Shown: positions 9,009 to 18,382, counted from the stretch's first letter. The stretch is 64,000 bases of DNA from Actinomycetaceae bacterium MB13-C1-2 (GCA_035621235.1 CP141731.1:1364001-1428000); one strand, 5' to 3'. The notes: generated by a model from the letters alone, not told the origin. Made by a program: numbers and translations.

Positions 9009-9502
9009 CAAATATACAGTTTGAGGTGGCGAGCGCCGAGCAAACTCGCGATCTTGGAGAGCGCGTCGGATCGTTGCTTTGTGGCGGGGATGTACTGCTA
9101 CTTATCGGAGACCTTGGGGCCGGAAAGACCACGTTTGTGCAGGGCTTGGCGCGCGGGCTGGGAGTTGTCGGCAACGTTACTTCGCCGACATACATAATTG
9201 CGCGAGTTCATGAATCGCGCGGGGACGGCCCTGCGCTGATCCACGCCGATGCCTATCGGGTAAGTGACGAGCTTGATCTGGAGACGATTGACCTTGACGC
9301 CACAGTCGAGGATTCGGTAACGGTGGTCGAGTGGGGCAGAGGTCGGGCAGAGGCCCTGCAGGACGAACGTTTGGAGATCGAGTTCGATTTTGAAGGCGGC
9401 TCCGACGAGGCGTTCGATGCCATAGACGAGCCCCGCGTCATTAGGCTCAAGCCAATCGGTGAGAATTGGGTGGCCCGGCTCAAGGAAGTCGATATCGCGT
9501 GA
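9005..9502 (+). CDS. tsaE: tRNA threonylcarbamoyladenosine biosynthesis ATPase TsaE
   Basis: TsaE is the ATPase partner of the TsaB-TsaD complex that places the t6A modification at position 37 of ANN-decoding tRNAs. The 165-residue product carries the Walker A motif GDLGAGKTTFVQGLARGLG near residue 38, the switch-like VTSPTYIIARVHE and the HADAYRVSDELDLETIDL segment, then VTVVEWGRG. It overlaps alr by four bases, so the two are translationally coupled. The C-terminus is slightly longer than the minimal family. tsaB follows after 115 bases. Confidence 0.95.
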   Translation: MTNIQFEVASAEQTRDLGERVGSLLCGGDVLLLIGDLGAGKTTFVQGLARGLGVVGNVTSPTYIIARVHESRGDGPALIHADAYRVSDELDLETIDLDATVEDSVTVVEWGRGRAEALQDERLEIEFDFEGGSDEAFDAIDEPRVIRLKPIGENWVARLKEVDIA

Positions 9503-9617
9503 ACCCTCTCATCATATTTGACCGAAAATGCAGCATCAGAGAAAGAACGATGATGCCCTGCTTGACTAGTGGTCCGAGGGAAACGCCCGTGAGATTTGTA
9601 GTAGAGGGAGAACCGAG

Positions 9618-10418
9618 ATGAGGACTCTGTGTATTGACACGTCGGGACCGGCGGTGATCTCGCTCGTCGATGGACAGACGATCTTGGCGGAGGCCGTGGA
9701 GCCCAATGCGAGACGGCACGCCGAGTCGCTGGGACTTCTTCTGGGTGAGATCCTGGAAGCCCTCGACCTGCAGGATCTACCAGGCGCTGGAATTGATCGG
9801 GTGTGTGTCGGCGTTGGTCCCGGACCGTTCACCGGGCTTCGGGCTGGCATCATTTTTGCCTCGACTCTGGGCCGGGGTTTAGGAGTTCCAGTCCTGGGCG
9901 TTGGTTCGCTTGAAGCACTCGCACGTCAGGCGATCGACGAAGTCGAGGTTTCAGAGCAGACCTTGCGCATAGGCTCGTCGGAGACCCCCGCTCTTTCAGA
10001 GTCCGATCAGGTCGCGCTGCCAGCTAGCGAAAACTTGCGCGTCTTGGTTGTGACGGACGCAAAACGTCACGAAATCTACTGGGCGATTTACGGTGCCAAG
10101 GGCGCAGACGACGTTCAGTCTATTGAAGGACCGAATGTGGGTCCGGCAACTGAGGCGCTTACGAATGCGATTGATAGAGGAGTCAAGGCGATCGCCGGAC
10201 CGCGGGCAACCCTGGAGTCTTTGCGAGAAGTGCTTGAGGAAAACTCGGCAGAGGGAGCGAGGCTTGGGGAAACTGTCCTGGTTCCACTGGACGTTAATCC
10301 CGCAGTGTTTCCTCGGATAGTTGATACGAGGGCGGATGACGAGTTTCCCCTCACCCCGCTCTATCTACGCAGGCCGGACATTCATGGTCAACCGACCATA
10401 CTGATGCCTCCCAATTAA
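9618..10418 (+). CDS. tsaB: tRNA threonylcarbamoyladenosine biosynthesis protein TsaB
   Basis: TsaB is a non-catalytic ASKHA-fold paralogue that pairs with TsaD in t6A synthesis. The 266-residue protein starts MRTLCIDTSGPAVISLVDG and has the characteristic RRHAESLGLLLGEIL and VGVGPGPFTGLRAGIIFAS segments followed by GVPVLGVGSLEALA. It is somewhat longer than the E. coli protein, with a less conserved acidic middle part near residues 115-135. Purine-rich sequence ahead of the ATG (GGAGAACCGAG) supports the start. In many actinobacteria rimI and tsaD follow directly; here they lie 2 kb and 7 kb away. Confidence 0.93.
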   Translation: MRTLCIDTSGPAVISLVDGQTILAEAVEPNARRHAESLGLLLGEILEALDLQDLPGAGIDRVCVGVGPGPFTGLRAGIIFASTLGRGLGVPVLGVGSLEALARQAIDEVEVSEQTLRIGSSETPALSESDQVALPASENLRVLVVTDAKRHEIYWAIYGAKGADDVQSIEGPNVGPATEALTNAIDRGVKAIAGPRATLESLREVLEENSAEGARLGETVLVPLDVNPAVFPRIVDTRADDEFPLTPLYLRRPDIHGQPTILMPPN

Positions 10419-10636
10419 CGCCGCTCCGATTAATGCCACTGCGTCCGCGCCAGTGCTGACTTGTCCCGACCGTGGAGGGGTTGTGCCCTGATCGGAGTGC
10501 AGTGAACCAGAAGCATTAGCTGCCATTTGGCGTGTCTAGGTTTGGTTTGAATTACCGTTTCCAGGTTTTGTGGCGTAGGTCTTCCCAGCTGATAGCGGTT
10601 GCCATTGGGTATGCCCACAGTGACGGTATCGCCCAA

Positions 10637-11248
10637 TTAGTGGTGATAGACCTCGACCGCAGTGACTGCTGCGTTGAAACGTTCCTCAGAGACTATCGCT
10701 CCTTCGCGCCGAACGCCGTCATTGCTTACTTGGAGAACGCGCTCAGGGTTGAGATAGCTCGGGCGCCCCTTTGAGTCCCACTTGCCGGTCCCCATCGGAA
10801 CGAATCCGTCGTGATTCTTCGTGGACAGATAGCAGGCCGCGAGCGAAGAGTTGTTGATTCGTGCAATGAGTAGCACCGGGCGGTCCTTCCCTCGTCCGTC
10901 ATTCTCGACGTAGGGAACCCAGGTCCAAACGACCTCGCCAGGATCGGGCTGGTGGTCGTTTTCCGGTTCATAACTGTAGTTGAGTTTGCGGATCTCCGAG
11001 GCGGTCATCTCCCGGGTAGCTCCACGCCCCGCCTGGCCGGGACTTACGTCGCCGCCCGGGGCATTGACAAGACCGGCCGTTGCAGCTTCCCTGCGGGATT
11101 TGGATCCCGTGGCGGAGCTCTTCTTCGAATTGTTTCGTCCAACCTGGATACCGAAGATCGCAAGGACGACAACGATCACAGCTTGAAGCCACGGTGGGAG
11201 AGTAGCGCTAACTGCCTCGTACAGCTGAGCAATTGCGTTACTGTCCAT
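10637..11248 (-). CDS. Membrane-anchored PemK/MazF-like protein
   Basis: The 203-residue protein has one predicted transmembrane helix near residues 18-36 (PPWLQAVIVVVLAIFGI), a charged linker of about 60 residues, then a PemK/MazF-type beta-barrel domain recognisable by PDPGEVVWTWVPYVEND, GKDRPVLLIARI and YLNPERVLQV. PemK/MazF proteins are ribosome-independent RNases, but this membrane-tethered actinobacterial subgroup is not known to me as an active toxin. No antitoxin gene is adjacent: the gene is convergent with tsaB and transcribed away from the next GNAT gene. It could be a domesticated RNase or a binding module. The domain call is good; activity is unknown. Confidence 0.75.
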   Translation of the reverse strand: MDSNAIAQLYEAVSATLPPWLQAVIVVVLAIFGIQVGRNNSKKSSATGSKSRREAATAGLVNAPGGDVSPGQAGRGATREMTASEIRKLNYSYEPENDHQPDPGEVVWTWVPYVENDGRGKDRPVLLIARINNSSLAACYLSTKNHDGFVPMGTGKWDSKGRPSYLNPERVLQVSNDGVRREGAIVSEERFNAAVTAVEVYHH

Positions 11249-11404
11249 CGGGACCCCATCTGTCTGCCGATATGTCGCGGAGGCTGAAGCCGCTCTTAGA
11301 AGTGTATCGATATGTATTCGTCAGCGGAGCGCCCGCGACACGAAGAACATGGACCGCGCAAGCATCGCTATTCTTTATCCTTGGTTGACACAGGAGGAGA
11401 TGAG

Positions 11405-11863
11405 TTGCGGATTCAAGCTGAGAGCCCTCGGGTCGCGGACGTGCGGGCGCTAATAGAGGTCCACGTCCAGGAGTCTGCTCAGGCCTCGGAGGTCTCGTTC
11501 GCTCTTGAAACCGAGGATCTTGACTCACCTGATATCACTTTCTTGACAGCGCGTTCGGACGAGGGGGAGCTGATCGGGATGGCGGCGCTGAAGGACCATC
11601 ACGATGGCACAGGTGAACTCAAATCAATGCGTGCCGCACAGAGGGTGCGAGGTAACGGAACCGGGTCGGCATTGCTTGAGTGCGTTATTGAGTTGGCGCG
11701 TGAGAAGGGAATGGAACAGCTCAACCTCGAAACCGGGGTTGAGGATTTCTTCGCGCCGGCAAGGCGTCTCTATGAGAAACGCGGCTTCGTTCTCCGAGGA
11801 CCATTCGCGGATTACAAGGGTGAACCAGGAAGCCTCTATTACGGCCTGGCTCTCGAAATATAG
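11405..11863 (+). CDS. GNAT family N-acetyltransferase
   Basis: A cytosolic acyl-CoA-dependent acetyltransferase of unknown substrate. I place the start at TTG 11405 because the strong ribosome binding site AGGAGGAG lies about six bases before it and the resulting 152 residues match the usual GNAT length; the frame is open further upstream to 11312. The acetyl-CoA-binding motif A is KSMRAAQRVRGNGTGSALLE, followed by LNLETGVEDFFAPARRLYEKRGF and the ending PGSLYYGLAL. The gene stands alone between the divergent PemK-like gene and a toxin-antitoxin pair. The substrate cannot be told from the sequence. Confidence 0.85.
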   Translation: MRIQAESPRVADVRALIEVHVQESAQASEVSFALETEDLDSPDITFLTARSDEGELIGMAALKDHHDGTGELKSMRAAQRVRGNGTGSALLECVIELAREKGMEQLNLETGVEDFFAPARRLYEKRGFVLRGPFADYKGEPGSLYYGLALEI

Positions 11864-12011
11864 CTGTGGAGAACCTCGCTGATCGAGAGTTCTCCGTTGC
11901 ACCTAAAGACGGTGGATATGCACAGACCCAGACCGGCGGGGGTGCGTGAGGGGCTTCCGGAACCCAGTTTTGACCCGACTTGTGAATCTCTCGGGTTTGC
12001 TTGAGAGGATT

Positions 12012-12032
12012 GCTTGACCAAGTTGGTCAAGC
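12012..12032 (+). promoter_or_regulatory. Palindromic operator of the toxin-antitoxin pair
   Basis: GCTTGACCA and TGGTCAAGC are perfect 9-bp inverted arms separated by AGT, ending 28 bases before the preferred antitoxin start. Phd/YefM antitoxins autoregulate through such palindromes, so this is the likely operator. Confidence 0.65.
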
Positions 12033-12060
12033 GGCTTAGCGTGGGGGTATGGAGTCCAGG

Positions 12061-12285
12061 ATGGTGAACGTGTATGAGGCGAAGACACACCTGTCTAAAT
12101 TGCTCGATCTCGCCGCAAAGGGGAGCGAAACAATAATCGCCAAGTCCGGGAAACCGGTGGCCAAGCTGGTTCCGTATCGAGAAGATCGGATTAAGACACT
12201 GGGTCTACTAAAGGGCAGGATTTGGATCGCCGATGACTTCGATGAGTTCGCAGCGCAGGACGATCTTGACTGGTATAGCGAATGA
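12061..12285 (+). CDS. Phd/YefM-family antitoxin
   Basis: Small DNA-binding antitoxin that should neutralise the PIN toxin encoded immediately after. The sequence MVNVYEAKTHLSKLLDLAAK and IIAKSGKPVAKLVPY are the family hallmarks, followed by an acidic C-terminal tail (ADDFDEFAAQDDLDWYSE) that normally wraps the toxin. I prefer the ATG at 12061, with GGAG six bases upstream, over the in-frame ATG at 12049, which would add four residues. The stop overlaps the toxin start by four bases (ATGA). A perfect palindrome upstream suggests autoregulation. Confidence 0.9.
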   Translation: MVNVYEAKTHLSKLLDLAAKGSETIIAKSGKPVAKLVPYREDRIKTLGLLKGRIWIADDFDEFAAQDDLDWYSE

Positions 12286-12656
12286 ACTTGCTGCTGGACA
12301 CCCACATCCTGCTTTGGGCGCTGAATGATGACTCTCGACTGTCTGAAGCCCATCGAGACTTGATTGTTGACCCTAGAACTCGGGTTTTCTACTCAAGTGT
12401 TTCGATCGCTGAGATCTCAATCAAGGCGGCTCTTGGGAAACTTGATGCCCCAGAAGGCATGGCGGATTACGCTCGCCAAAGCGGCATGGAGTCGCTCGGC
12501 TTCGTCGATGAACACGCCGAAGAACTCCGTTACCTTCCATGGCACCACAGAGACCCTTTCGACCGGATGTTGGTAGCGCAAGCAAAGGTGGAAGAGCTGG
12601 CCTTTGCCACCGTTGATCCGCGGTTCGCAGAGTACGAGGGTATTCGGATTGTCTAG
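12282..12656 (+). CDS. PIN-domain toxin (VapC-like RNase)
   Basis: A 124-residue PIN-domain ribonuclease, the toxin of the pair. The metal-binding acidic residues are visible in MNLLLDTHILLWAL (Asp near residue 6), SVSIAEISIKAALGKL (Glu), HHRDPFDRMLVAQA (Asp) and ATVDPRFAEY (Asp). The HIL-LWAL and W-HHRDPFDR patterns place it in the subgroup paired with Phd-like antitoxins. It overlaps the antitoxin by four bases and its end overlaps the likely rimI start. All catalytic positions look intact, so it should be active. The target RNA is unknown. Confidence 0.9.
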   Translation: MNLLLDTHILLWALNDDSRLSEAHRDLIVDPRTRVFYSSVSIAEISIKAALGKLDAPEGMADYARQSGMESLGFVDEHAEELRYLPWHHRDPFDRMLVAQAKVEELAFATVDPRFAEYEGIRIV

Positions 12657-13116
12657 GGGGATCAGTCGAGTCGAGCGAGAGATAAGACCCCTTATAAGAG
12701 GTGACGTTAACTCTCTTCTGAGGTTGGAGCGCCAGATTTTCGACGCGGATGCTTGGTCGAAAGAGCTACTGGCCGATGAAATCGACTCGCCTTGGGCCAC
12801 CTACCTTGGAGTGTTTGAAGGGGAGAGCCTCATCGCCTACGGCGGGATCAAGGGCGACCTCGAGGGAGACATAATGACCATTGGGGTGCTTCCAGACAAG
12901 CGCGGTGCAGGGACCGGGCGTTGGTTGCTTCGCGCGCTAATCGCGATGGCACGAACCCGGGGAATGAACGCGCTATTCCTAGAAGTTCGCGCCTCGAACG
13001 AAGTCGCGCGCAAGCTGTATGGGAGTGAAGGGTTTGAGGAGTTGGCGAGGATTCCCTCGTACTATCGCCACCCAACGGAGGACGCGGTGACTATGCGCCT
13101 AAGACTGGGAACCTAA
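12649..13116 (+). CDS. rimI: [Ribosomal protein S18]-alanine N-acetyltransferase RimI
   Basis: GNAT acetyltransferase of the RimI type. I place the start at TTG 12649 (about 155 residues, beginning MSRGISRVEREIRPL) because it gives a normal RimI length and follows GAGGG at a workable distance; the frame is open back to 12604. Motifs are LLRLERQIFDADAWS, ITMIGVLPDKRGAGTGRWLL-like motif A (MTIGVLPDKRGAGTGRWLL), LEVRASNEVARKLYGSEGF and the RimI ending RIPSYYRHPTEDAVTMRLRL. In actinobacteria rimI usually sits between tsaB and tsaD, which supports the name. It overlaps the toxin gene stop, so it may be transcribed from the toxin-antitoxin promoter. Confidence 0.8.
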   Translation: MSRGISRVEREIRPLIRGDVNSLLRLERQIFDADAWSKELLADEIDSPWATYLGVFEGESLIAYGGIKGDLEGDIMTIGVLPDKRGAGTGRWLLRALIAMARTRGMNALFLEVRASNEVARKLYGSEGFEELARIPSYYRHPTEDAVTMRLRLGT

Positions 13117-13437
13117 TCCCCGGTCTTTCATCTCGCGGGGCTTATTCCCCACCGTATCTGTCGCGGGAAGGCAGCAGGACGCGCGGTCAACGATGAGGGC
13201 AGTTTCTCCCGCGAAACCATTTACGAAAACGATGATGTTTCCTAAACCCGGATCATTGGCCGTGATACGCGCTCTTTTGCCACTGTCCGATTACTGGTGA
13301 GGCCGGACACAGCGATACTTTAAAGATGGCGTGATTGTGCGGGAACCGATGGGTGAAGGAGCCCGATATCTCGGTTCGAATGGGAGGTTGGAATAAGGTC
13401 CCACTAAGTACAGCGGGTGCACAGATACTGTTGCTTC
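13117..13437. other. 321-bp region upstream of sdhC
   Basis: No gene is visible. It should hold the sdhCAB promoter. An inverted repeat TGTCCG / CGGACA with a 14-base spacer lies near 13284-13309 and could be an operator, but I cannot name a regulator. Confidence 0.4.
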
Positions 13438-14139
13438 ATGGCCAACAACACTGTCGCAACGAAGAAGCGGCGCGCATGGACCACGGGCGTGTTTGTAAAA
13501 CAGCTCATGGCGGTCTCAGGGCTGTTCTTCGTTTTCTTCCTACTGTTCCACTCGTACGGGAACCTCAAGATGTTCTTGGGGCCCGAAGCGTACAACGATT
13601 ACGCCCACTGGTTGCACGAAGACGCGTTTGTCCCGATCTTCCCCCACGGTGGATTCCTCCTCGTCTTCCGCCTAGTAATGATCGTGCTTATCCTGGTGCA
13701 CATCCTCGCGGCCGCGCACGTGTGGGTGAAGTCCAAGAAAGCGCGTAAGACGCAGTACGCGGTGAAGAAGAGCGCGGTCGACGCTTACGCGGCGCGCACC
13801 ATGCGCGTTACCGGCGTCGTGCTGATCTTTGGCATCGTCTTCCACATCCTGCACTTCACCACAGCGACGATCCAGACCGGATTCACTGGTGCCGACACCC
13901 CTTATGACAAGATGGTCAACTCTTTCCAGAGTCCTTGGGTCTTCTTGGCGTACCTGATCTTTGTTGGAGTTGTCGCCTCGCACGTAGGGCACGGTTTCTG
14001 GTCGGCCTTCCAGACCCTGGGCTGGGTTCGTGGGAACACACGGACCTTCATGCTCTGGCTCTCCGGCATTTTGGCCGCTGTCATTTTCGTGATGTTCATG
14101 ATTACACCGCTTTGCATTTTGCTCGGTGTAATCCAGTAG
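13438..14139 (+). CDS. sdhC: Succinate dehydrogenase/fumarate reductase cytochrome b subunit (B type)
   Basis: Membrane anchor of the SdhCAB complex, binding haem b and exchanging electrons with quinone. The ATG at 13438 gives 233 residues starting [14 protein letters not shown]; the upstream ATG-like extension to 13417 is unlikely. There are five hydrophobic segments (for example [20 protein letters not shown] and [19 protein letters not shown]) with the haem-ligand histidines in [19 protein letters not shown] and VFHILHFTT, and [17 protein letters not shown]. This single five-helix anchor is the Bacillus-type arrangement, so no sdhD is needed. No clear Shine-Dalgarno sequence precedes the ATG. 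sdhA follows after 19 bases. Confidence 0.95.
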   Translation: MANNTVATKKRRAWTTGVFVKQLMAVSGLFFVFFLLFHSYGNLKMFLGPEAYNDYAHWLHEDAFVPIFPHGGFLLVFRLVMIVLILVHILAAAHVWVKSKKARKTQYAVKKSAVDAYAARTMRVTGVVLIFGIVFHILHFTTATIQTGFTGADTPYDKMVNSFQSPWVFLAYLIFVGVVASHVGHGFWSAFQTLGWVRGNTRTFMLWLSGILAAVIFVMFMITPLCILLGVIQ

Positions 14140-14158
14140 GGCGGATAGGGGATTACTA

Positions 14159-16144
14159 ATGGCTAATAAAGATACAGATCTTGTGGACGGCCTCTTCCGC
14201 ATCGGCGACGACATCGAGGACCACAAGGCTCCGATGAACGTTCCGCTGAAGGACCGGTGGAAGACCCGTAAGAACGAGGTAAAGCTGGTCAACCCGGCGA
14301 ACAGGCGCAAGCTACGCATAATCGTTGTTGGTACGGGCCTCGCTGGTGGTGCCGCCGCCGCGTCACTCGGCGAGCAGGGATACAACGTCGACGCGTTCTT
14401 TTACCAGGACTCGGCACGGCGCGCCCACTCAATCGCGGCGCAGGGCGGAATCAACGCCGCTAAGGACTACAAGAACGATAACGATTCGGTCTACAGACTG
14501 TTCTACGACACCGTCAAGGGCGGCGACTACAGGGCGCGCGAGAACAATGTGTACCGCCTGGCCGAGGTCTCACCAAACATCATCGACCAGTGTGTGGCAC
14601 AGGGAGTTCCGTTCGCGCGTGAGTACGGCGGATACCTTGACAACCGTTCCTTTGGTGGTGTTCAGGTCGAGCGCACGTTCTACGCTCGCGGCCAAACTGG
14701 CCAGCAGCTGCTGATTGGTGCCTACCAAGCGCTAGAGCGCCAGGTAACCAAGGGCACGGTGACGGAACACAGCCGCCACGAAATGCTGGACATCATCATG
14801 GACGAGGGGCGAGCAGTTGGCATCGTCGCTCGTGACATGGTTACTGGCGAAGTTGAGAGCTTCCTGGCTGACGCTGTCATCCTCGCTACCGGCGGCTACG
14901 GCAACGTCTTCTTCCTGTCTACGAACGCAATGGGCTGCAACGCGACGGCGATCTGGCGCGCACACCGTAAGGGTGCCTACTTCGCCAACCCCGCCTTCAC
15001 ACAGATTCACCCGACCTGTATTCCACAGCACGGTGACCAGCAGTCGAAGCTCACCCTCATGTCTGAGTCGCTTCGTAACGACGGACGTATCTGGGTGCCG
15101 AAGAAGGTCGAGGATTGCGAAAAGGATCCTCGTGACATTCCGGAGGAAGACCGTGACTACTACCTTGAGCGGATTTACCCGGCGTTCGGCAACCTGGTTC
15201 CTCGTGACATCGCTTCACGGCAGGCGAAGAACATGTGCGATGCCGGACTCGGTGTTGGACCGAAGGTCGGCGGCGAGCGCCGCGGGGTCTACCTGGACTT
15301 CGCTGAGGCAATTGATCGGCTCGGGAAGCCCGCTGTGTCCGCCAAGTACGGCAACCTCTTTGACATGTACCAGCGGATCACCGGTGAAGATCCGTATGAG
15401 GTGCCGATGCGGATCTACCCCGCCGTTCACTACACCATGGGCGGCCTGTGGGTTGACTACGATCTAGAGTCCAATGTCCCGGGTCTGTACGTGGCGGGAG
15501 AGGCAAACTTCTCCGATCACGGCGCGAACCGACTTGGTGCATCTGCTCTGATGCAGGGACTGGCGGACGGCTACTTCGTCCTGCCGGACACCATCTGTAA
15601 CTATTTGGCTGATGCGCTGAACCGACCTCACCTCGATCAAAACTCGCCGTCGGTTGTTGAGGCACGTGAGACCGTTCAGTCACAGATTGACCGACTCATG
15701 TCGATCAACGGCTCGCGCAGCGCTGACTCCTTCCACAAGGAGTTGGGTAACATCATGTGGGAGTACTGCGGTATGGCTCGCACGGAGGAGGGGCTGAAGA
15801 AGGCGATTGGCCTCATCCGCGAACTCCGCAAGGAATTCTGGACGAACCTGAGGGTTCCGGGCGACCCCGACACGCTCAACCAGTCCCTTGAGAAGGCAGG
15901 TCGAGTTGCCGACTTCATGGAACTCGGGGAACTCATGTGTATCGACGCGCTGAACCGCAGGGAGTCTTGCGGCGGTCACTTCCGACTCGAGTCGCAGACG
16001 CCCGAGGGCGAGGCCCTGCGAAACGACGAGGACTATCTCTACGTTTCCGCGTGGGAGTGGACCGGTGAGGGTAACCCGCCGATCCTCCACAAGGAACCGC
16101 TCGTTTATCAGAACATCGAACTCAAGCAGCGGAGCTACAAGTGA
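14159..16144 (+). CDS. sdhA: Succinate dehydrogenase/fumarate reductase flavoprotein subunit
   Basis: FAD-carrying catalytic subunit interconverting succinate and fumarate at the membrane face. The 661-residue protein has the dinucleotide motif [20 protein letters not shown], the FAD-attachment histidine in [17 protein letters not shown], and the active-site segments THPTCIPQ-like ([13 protein letters not shown]), [11 protein letters not shown] and [15 protein letters not shown]. The C-terminal [11 protein letters not shown]-like stretch ([13 protein letters not shown]) is also present. It overlaps sdhB by four bases (GTGA), so A and B are co-translated. The sequence cannot show whether the complex runs mainly as dehydrogenase or reductase; the B-type anchor and an anaerobic setting leave both open. 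Confidence 0.97.
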   Translation: MANKDTDLVDGLFRIGDDIEDHKAPMNVPLKDRWKTRKNEVKLVNPANRRKLRIIVVGTGLAGGAAAASLGEQGYNVDAFFYQDSARRAHSIAAQGGINAAKDYKNDNDSVYRLFYDTVKGGDYRARENNVYRLAEVSPNIIDQCVAQGVPFAREYGGYLDNRSFGGVQVERTFYARGQTGQQLLIGAYQALERQVTKGTVTEHSRHEMLDIIMDEGRAVGIVARDMVTGEVESFLADAVILATGGYGNVFFLSTNAMGCNATAIWRAHRKGAYFANPAFTQIHPTCIPQHGDQQSKLTLMSESLRNDGRIWVPKKVEDCEKDPRDIPEEDRDYYLERIYPAFGNLVPRDIASRQAKNMCDAGLGVGPKVGGERRGVYLDFAEAIDRLGKPAVSAKYGNLFDMYQRITGEDPYEVPMRIYPAVHYTMGGLWVDYDLESNVPGLYVAGEANFSDHGANRLGASALMQGLADGYFVLPDTICNYLADALNRPHLDQNSPSVVEARETVQSQIDRLMSINGSRSADSFHKELGNIMWEYCGMARTEEGLKKAIGLIRELRKEFWTNLRVPGDPDTLNQSLEKAGRVADFMELGELMCIDALNRRESCGGHFRLESQTPEGEALRNDEDYLYVSAWEWTGEGNPPILHKEPLVYQNIELKQRSYK

Positions 16145-16884
16145 ACCTAAAACTAAGAATCTGGCGCCAAGACGGCCCCAAGGACAAGGGTGCGCTGCAT
16201 GAGTACGAGGTGCGGGGCGTGTCTGAGGACTCCTCGTTCCTTGAAATGCTGGACATCCTGAATGAGGAACTGTTCGCACGAGGGGAGGAGCCGATTGCAT
16301 TCGACTCCGACTGCCGCGAAGGAATCTGCGGTCAGTGCGGCATCGTTATCGACGGTATCGCCAACGGTCCGGAACGTACTACGACGTGTCAGTTGCACAT
16401 GCGCACGTTCCACGATGGCGACACGATCACGATCGAACCATGGCGTGCGACGGCGTTCCCCGTTATTAAGGACCTGGTCGTAAACAGGTCGGCATTCGAC
16501 CGGATCATTCGCGCGGGCGGATACATCTCGGTCAACACAGGGGCTGCTCCGGACGCAAACGTCGTCCTGGTTCCAAAGCCTGATGCTGACACAGCGTTCA
16601 ACGCCGCGGCATGCATCGGCTGTGGATCGTGTGTCGCAGCGTGTCCTAACGCCTCGGCAATGCTGTTCACTGCGGCTAAGGTGACCCACTTGGGTCTGTT
16701 GCCGCAGGGCCAGCCCGAGAACAAGTCTCGCGTTGTGAACATGCTGAACCAGATGGACGCTGAGGGCTTTGGTGGCTGCACCAACATTGGTGAATGTGCT
16801 GCGGTTTGCCCGAAGGAAATTCCGTTGGACGTCATTGCTACGCTCAACCGTCAGCTTGGAAAGGCGCTGTTCGCGGGAGTCTAG
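16141..16884 (+). CDS. sdhB: Succinate dehydrogenase/fumarate reductase iron-sulfur subunit
   Basis: Iron-sulfur electron relay between SdhA and the cytochrome anchor. The 247-residue protein has the N-terminal plant-type ferredoxin cluster ligands in [15 protein letters not shown] plus the later Cys in TTCQLH, and two C-terminal Cys-rich groups, [15 protein letters not shown] and [15 protein letters not shown], for the remaining clusters. All expected cysteines are present. The GTG start lies inside the end of sdhA. A strong terminator 19 bases downstream closes the sdhCAB operon. Confidence 0.97.
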   Translation: MNLKLRIWRQDGPKDKGALHEYEVRGVSEDSSFLEMLDILNEELFARGEEPIAFDSDCREGICGQCGIVIDGIANGPERTTTCQLHMRTFHDGDTITIEPWRATAFPVIKDLVVNRSAFDRIIRAGGYISVNTGAAPDANVVLVPKPDADTAFNAAACIGCGSCVAACPNASAMLFTAAKVTHLGLLPQGQPENKSRVVNMLNQMDAEGFGGCTNIGECAAVCPKEIPLDVIATLNRQLGKALFAGV

Positions 16885-16902
16885 GCAAGCCTGATCGAAC
16901 AC

Positions 16903-16940
16903 AAAGGCGGTGCTGAGGGGAACCTCGGTACCGCCTTTTT
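16903..16940 (+). terminator. Rho-independent terminator of sdhCAB
   Basis: AAAGGCGGT pairs with ACCGCCTTT and is followed by further T residues, 19 bases after the sdhB stop. This is one of the clearest intrinsic terminators in the window. Confidence 0.85.
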
Positions 16941-17183
16941 CGAGACTCTTGCATGGGGTGACGATACGACCGGAATCCGGGGTGTCGTCGATGATTCGCT
17001 TGTTGACGCCCCCGATTTCGGTCGCCAGACCTAATCCTTTTGGGTTGTCAATCAGACAGGAAGCCGATACGCCATAAAATGATCACCAACCCAACAGTCT
17101 TGATTGCTGACCCGAGGGGAAACGGGCCTCGGCACCGATAGAACTGACTCGGAGCCGACGGTGAGAGGTTCTATGCTTGGTTC
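16941..17183. other. Region between the sdh terminator and tsaD
   Basis: No gene or strong repeat is seen. It must carry the tsaD promoter. Confidence 0.4.
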
Positions 17184-18230
17184 GTGAGTTCTGAAGCTTT
17201 GATCCTTGGTATCGAGTCCACCTGCGATGAGACCGGAGTTGCCCTCGTTAGAGGCATAGATTTGTTGGGTGAGGCCGTCGCAACTTCGATGGATGAGCAT
17301 GTTAGGTACGGCGGGATCATTCCCGAGATTGCATCGAGGGCTCATCTTGAGAGCTTCCTTCCGACCCTTGACCTAGCGCTGGAACGCGCGGGCCTCGAAC
17401 TCAACGATGTTGATGTCATCGCCTGCGCCGCCGGTCCTGGTCTGGTCGGTTCTCTCACCGTAGGAATTACTGCCGCTAAGGGGCTGTCTCTTTCCCTTGG
17501 ATTACCCCTCTACGGCGTCAACCATGTCATCGGGCATCTTGCCATTGACGCACTTGAACACGGTCCCCTTCCGGATCGGTTTATCGGCTTGGTTGCTTCG
17601 GGCGGACACTCTAACCTGCTGCTCATCAACAACATCGCGACCGACATTATCGAGCTTGGTGGAACCCTAGACGATGCGGCGGGCGAGGCATTCGACAAAG
17701 TGGGCCGACTTCTTGGCCTGCCCTATCCCGGCGGCCCACATGTCGACCGCTTGGCCCGCGAAGGTGACAGGGATGCCATATTGTTCCCGCGTGGTCTCGC
17801 CGCCGGTAAGGACAAAGAGCGGCACCGATACGACTTCTCATTCTCGGGTCTGAAGACTGCTGTCAATCGTTACCTGAAGGCAAATCCTAGTGCGAATTTC
17901 GCCGACATCGCTGCTGGGTTCAGTGAGTCGGTTAATGACTCGCTGACTGCCAAGGCCGTTGCAGCGGCGGTTGCTAACGATTGTGAGTGGATTGTCGTTG
18001 GAGGTGGTTTTGCTGCGAACTCAAGGTTGAGGGAGCTACTCGATGAACGGGCGACGGCGGCTGGTGTTGGGGTTCGAATCCCTCCGATGAGACTCTGTAC
18101 GGATAACGGGGCACAGATTGCCGCTATCGGAGCACAGATTGTCGCCGCCGGACTTCCTCCTTCTCCTAGCGATTTCGGACCTAGGTCGAGCATGTCTTTG
18201 GAGCAGCCGTACCTGGCTCCGAGCGAATAG
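17184..18230 (+). CDS. tsaD: tRNA N6-adenosine threonylcarbamoyltransferase TsaD
   Basis: Catalytic subunit transferring the threonylcarbamoyl group to A37 of tRNA. The 348-residue protein begins at GTG and has the family start ILGIESTCDETGVALV, metal-binding histidines in IPEIASRAHLE and GVNHVIGHLAI, the Gly-rich GLVASGGHSNLLLI and the C-terminal VVGGGFAANSRLRELL and CTDNGAQIAAIG. It stands as a single transcription unit here, separated from its partners tsaE and tsaB by the toxin-antitoxin genes, rimI and sdhCAB. An 80-bp palindromic element begins 22 bases after the stop. Confidence 0.97.
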   Translation: MSSEALILGIESTCDETGVALVRGIDLLGEAVATSMDEHVRYGGIIPEIASRAHLESFLPTLDLALERAGLELNDVDVIACAAGPGLVGSLTVGITAAKGLSLSLGLPLYGVNHVIGHLAIDALEHGPLPDRFIGLVASGGHSNLLLINNIATDIIELGGTLDDAAGEAFDKVGRLLGLPYPGGPHVDRLAREGDRDAILFPRGLAAGKDKERHRYDFSFSGLKTAVNRYLKANPSANFADIAAGFSESVNDSLTAKAVAAAVANDCEWIVVGGGFAANSRLRELLDERATAAGVGVRIPPMRLCTDNGAQIAAIGAQIVAAGLPPSPSDFGPRSSMSLEQPYLAPSE

Positions 18231-18251
18231 AAGGTCGGGACGTTGCTGGCT

Positions 18252-18331
18252 GAGTATCTACCGGTGCGGCCGGGGGCTTCCCGTGTCACCTGCGTGTTTG
18301 CCGGGCGGAAGTGCCACTCCGGCGGATATTC
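18252..18331 (+). repeat. 80-bp palindromic element, copy 4
   Basis: Left arm GAGTATCTACCGGTGCGGCC and right arm TGCCACTCCGGCGGATATTC at exactly the 80-bp spacing of the other copies. It lies between the convergent tsaD and glutamate-cysteine ligase-like genes. Confidence 0.75.
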
Positions 18332-18382
18332 CACTCGGGGAATCAGAGAATGGGCCACTTCGGCTCAAACTCAGCGCGCTAC

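Noticed and set aside
10637-11863. PemK-like gene and GNAT gene as a toxin-antitoxin pair
   Set aside because: The genes are divergent, each has a complete stand-alone domain, and GNAT proteins are not PemK antitoxins. The Phd/PIN pair next door is the real module.
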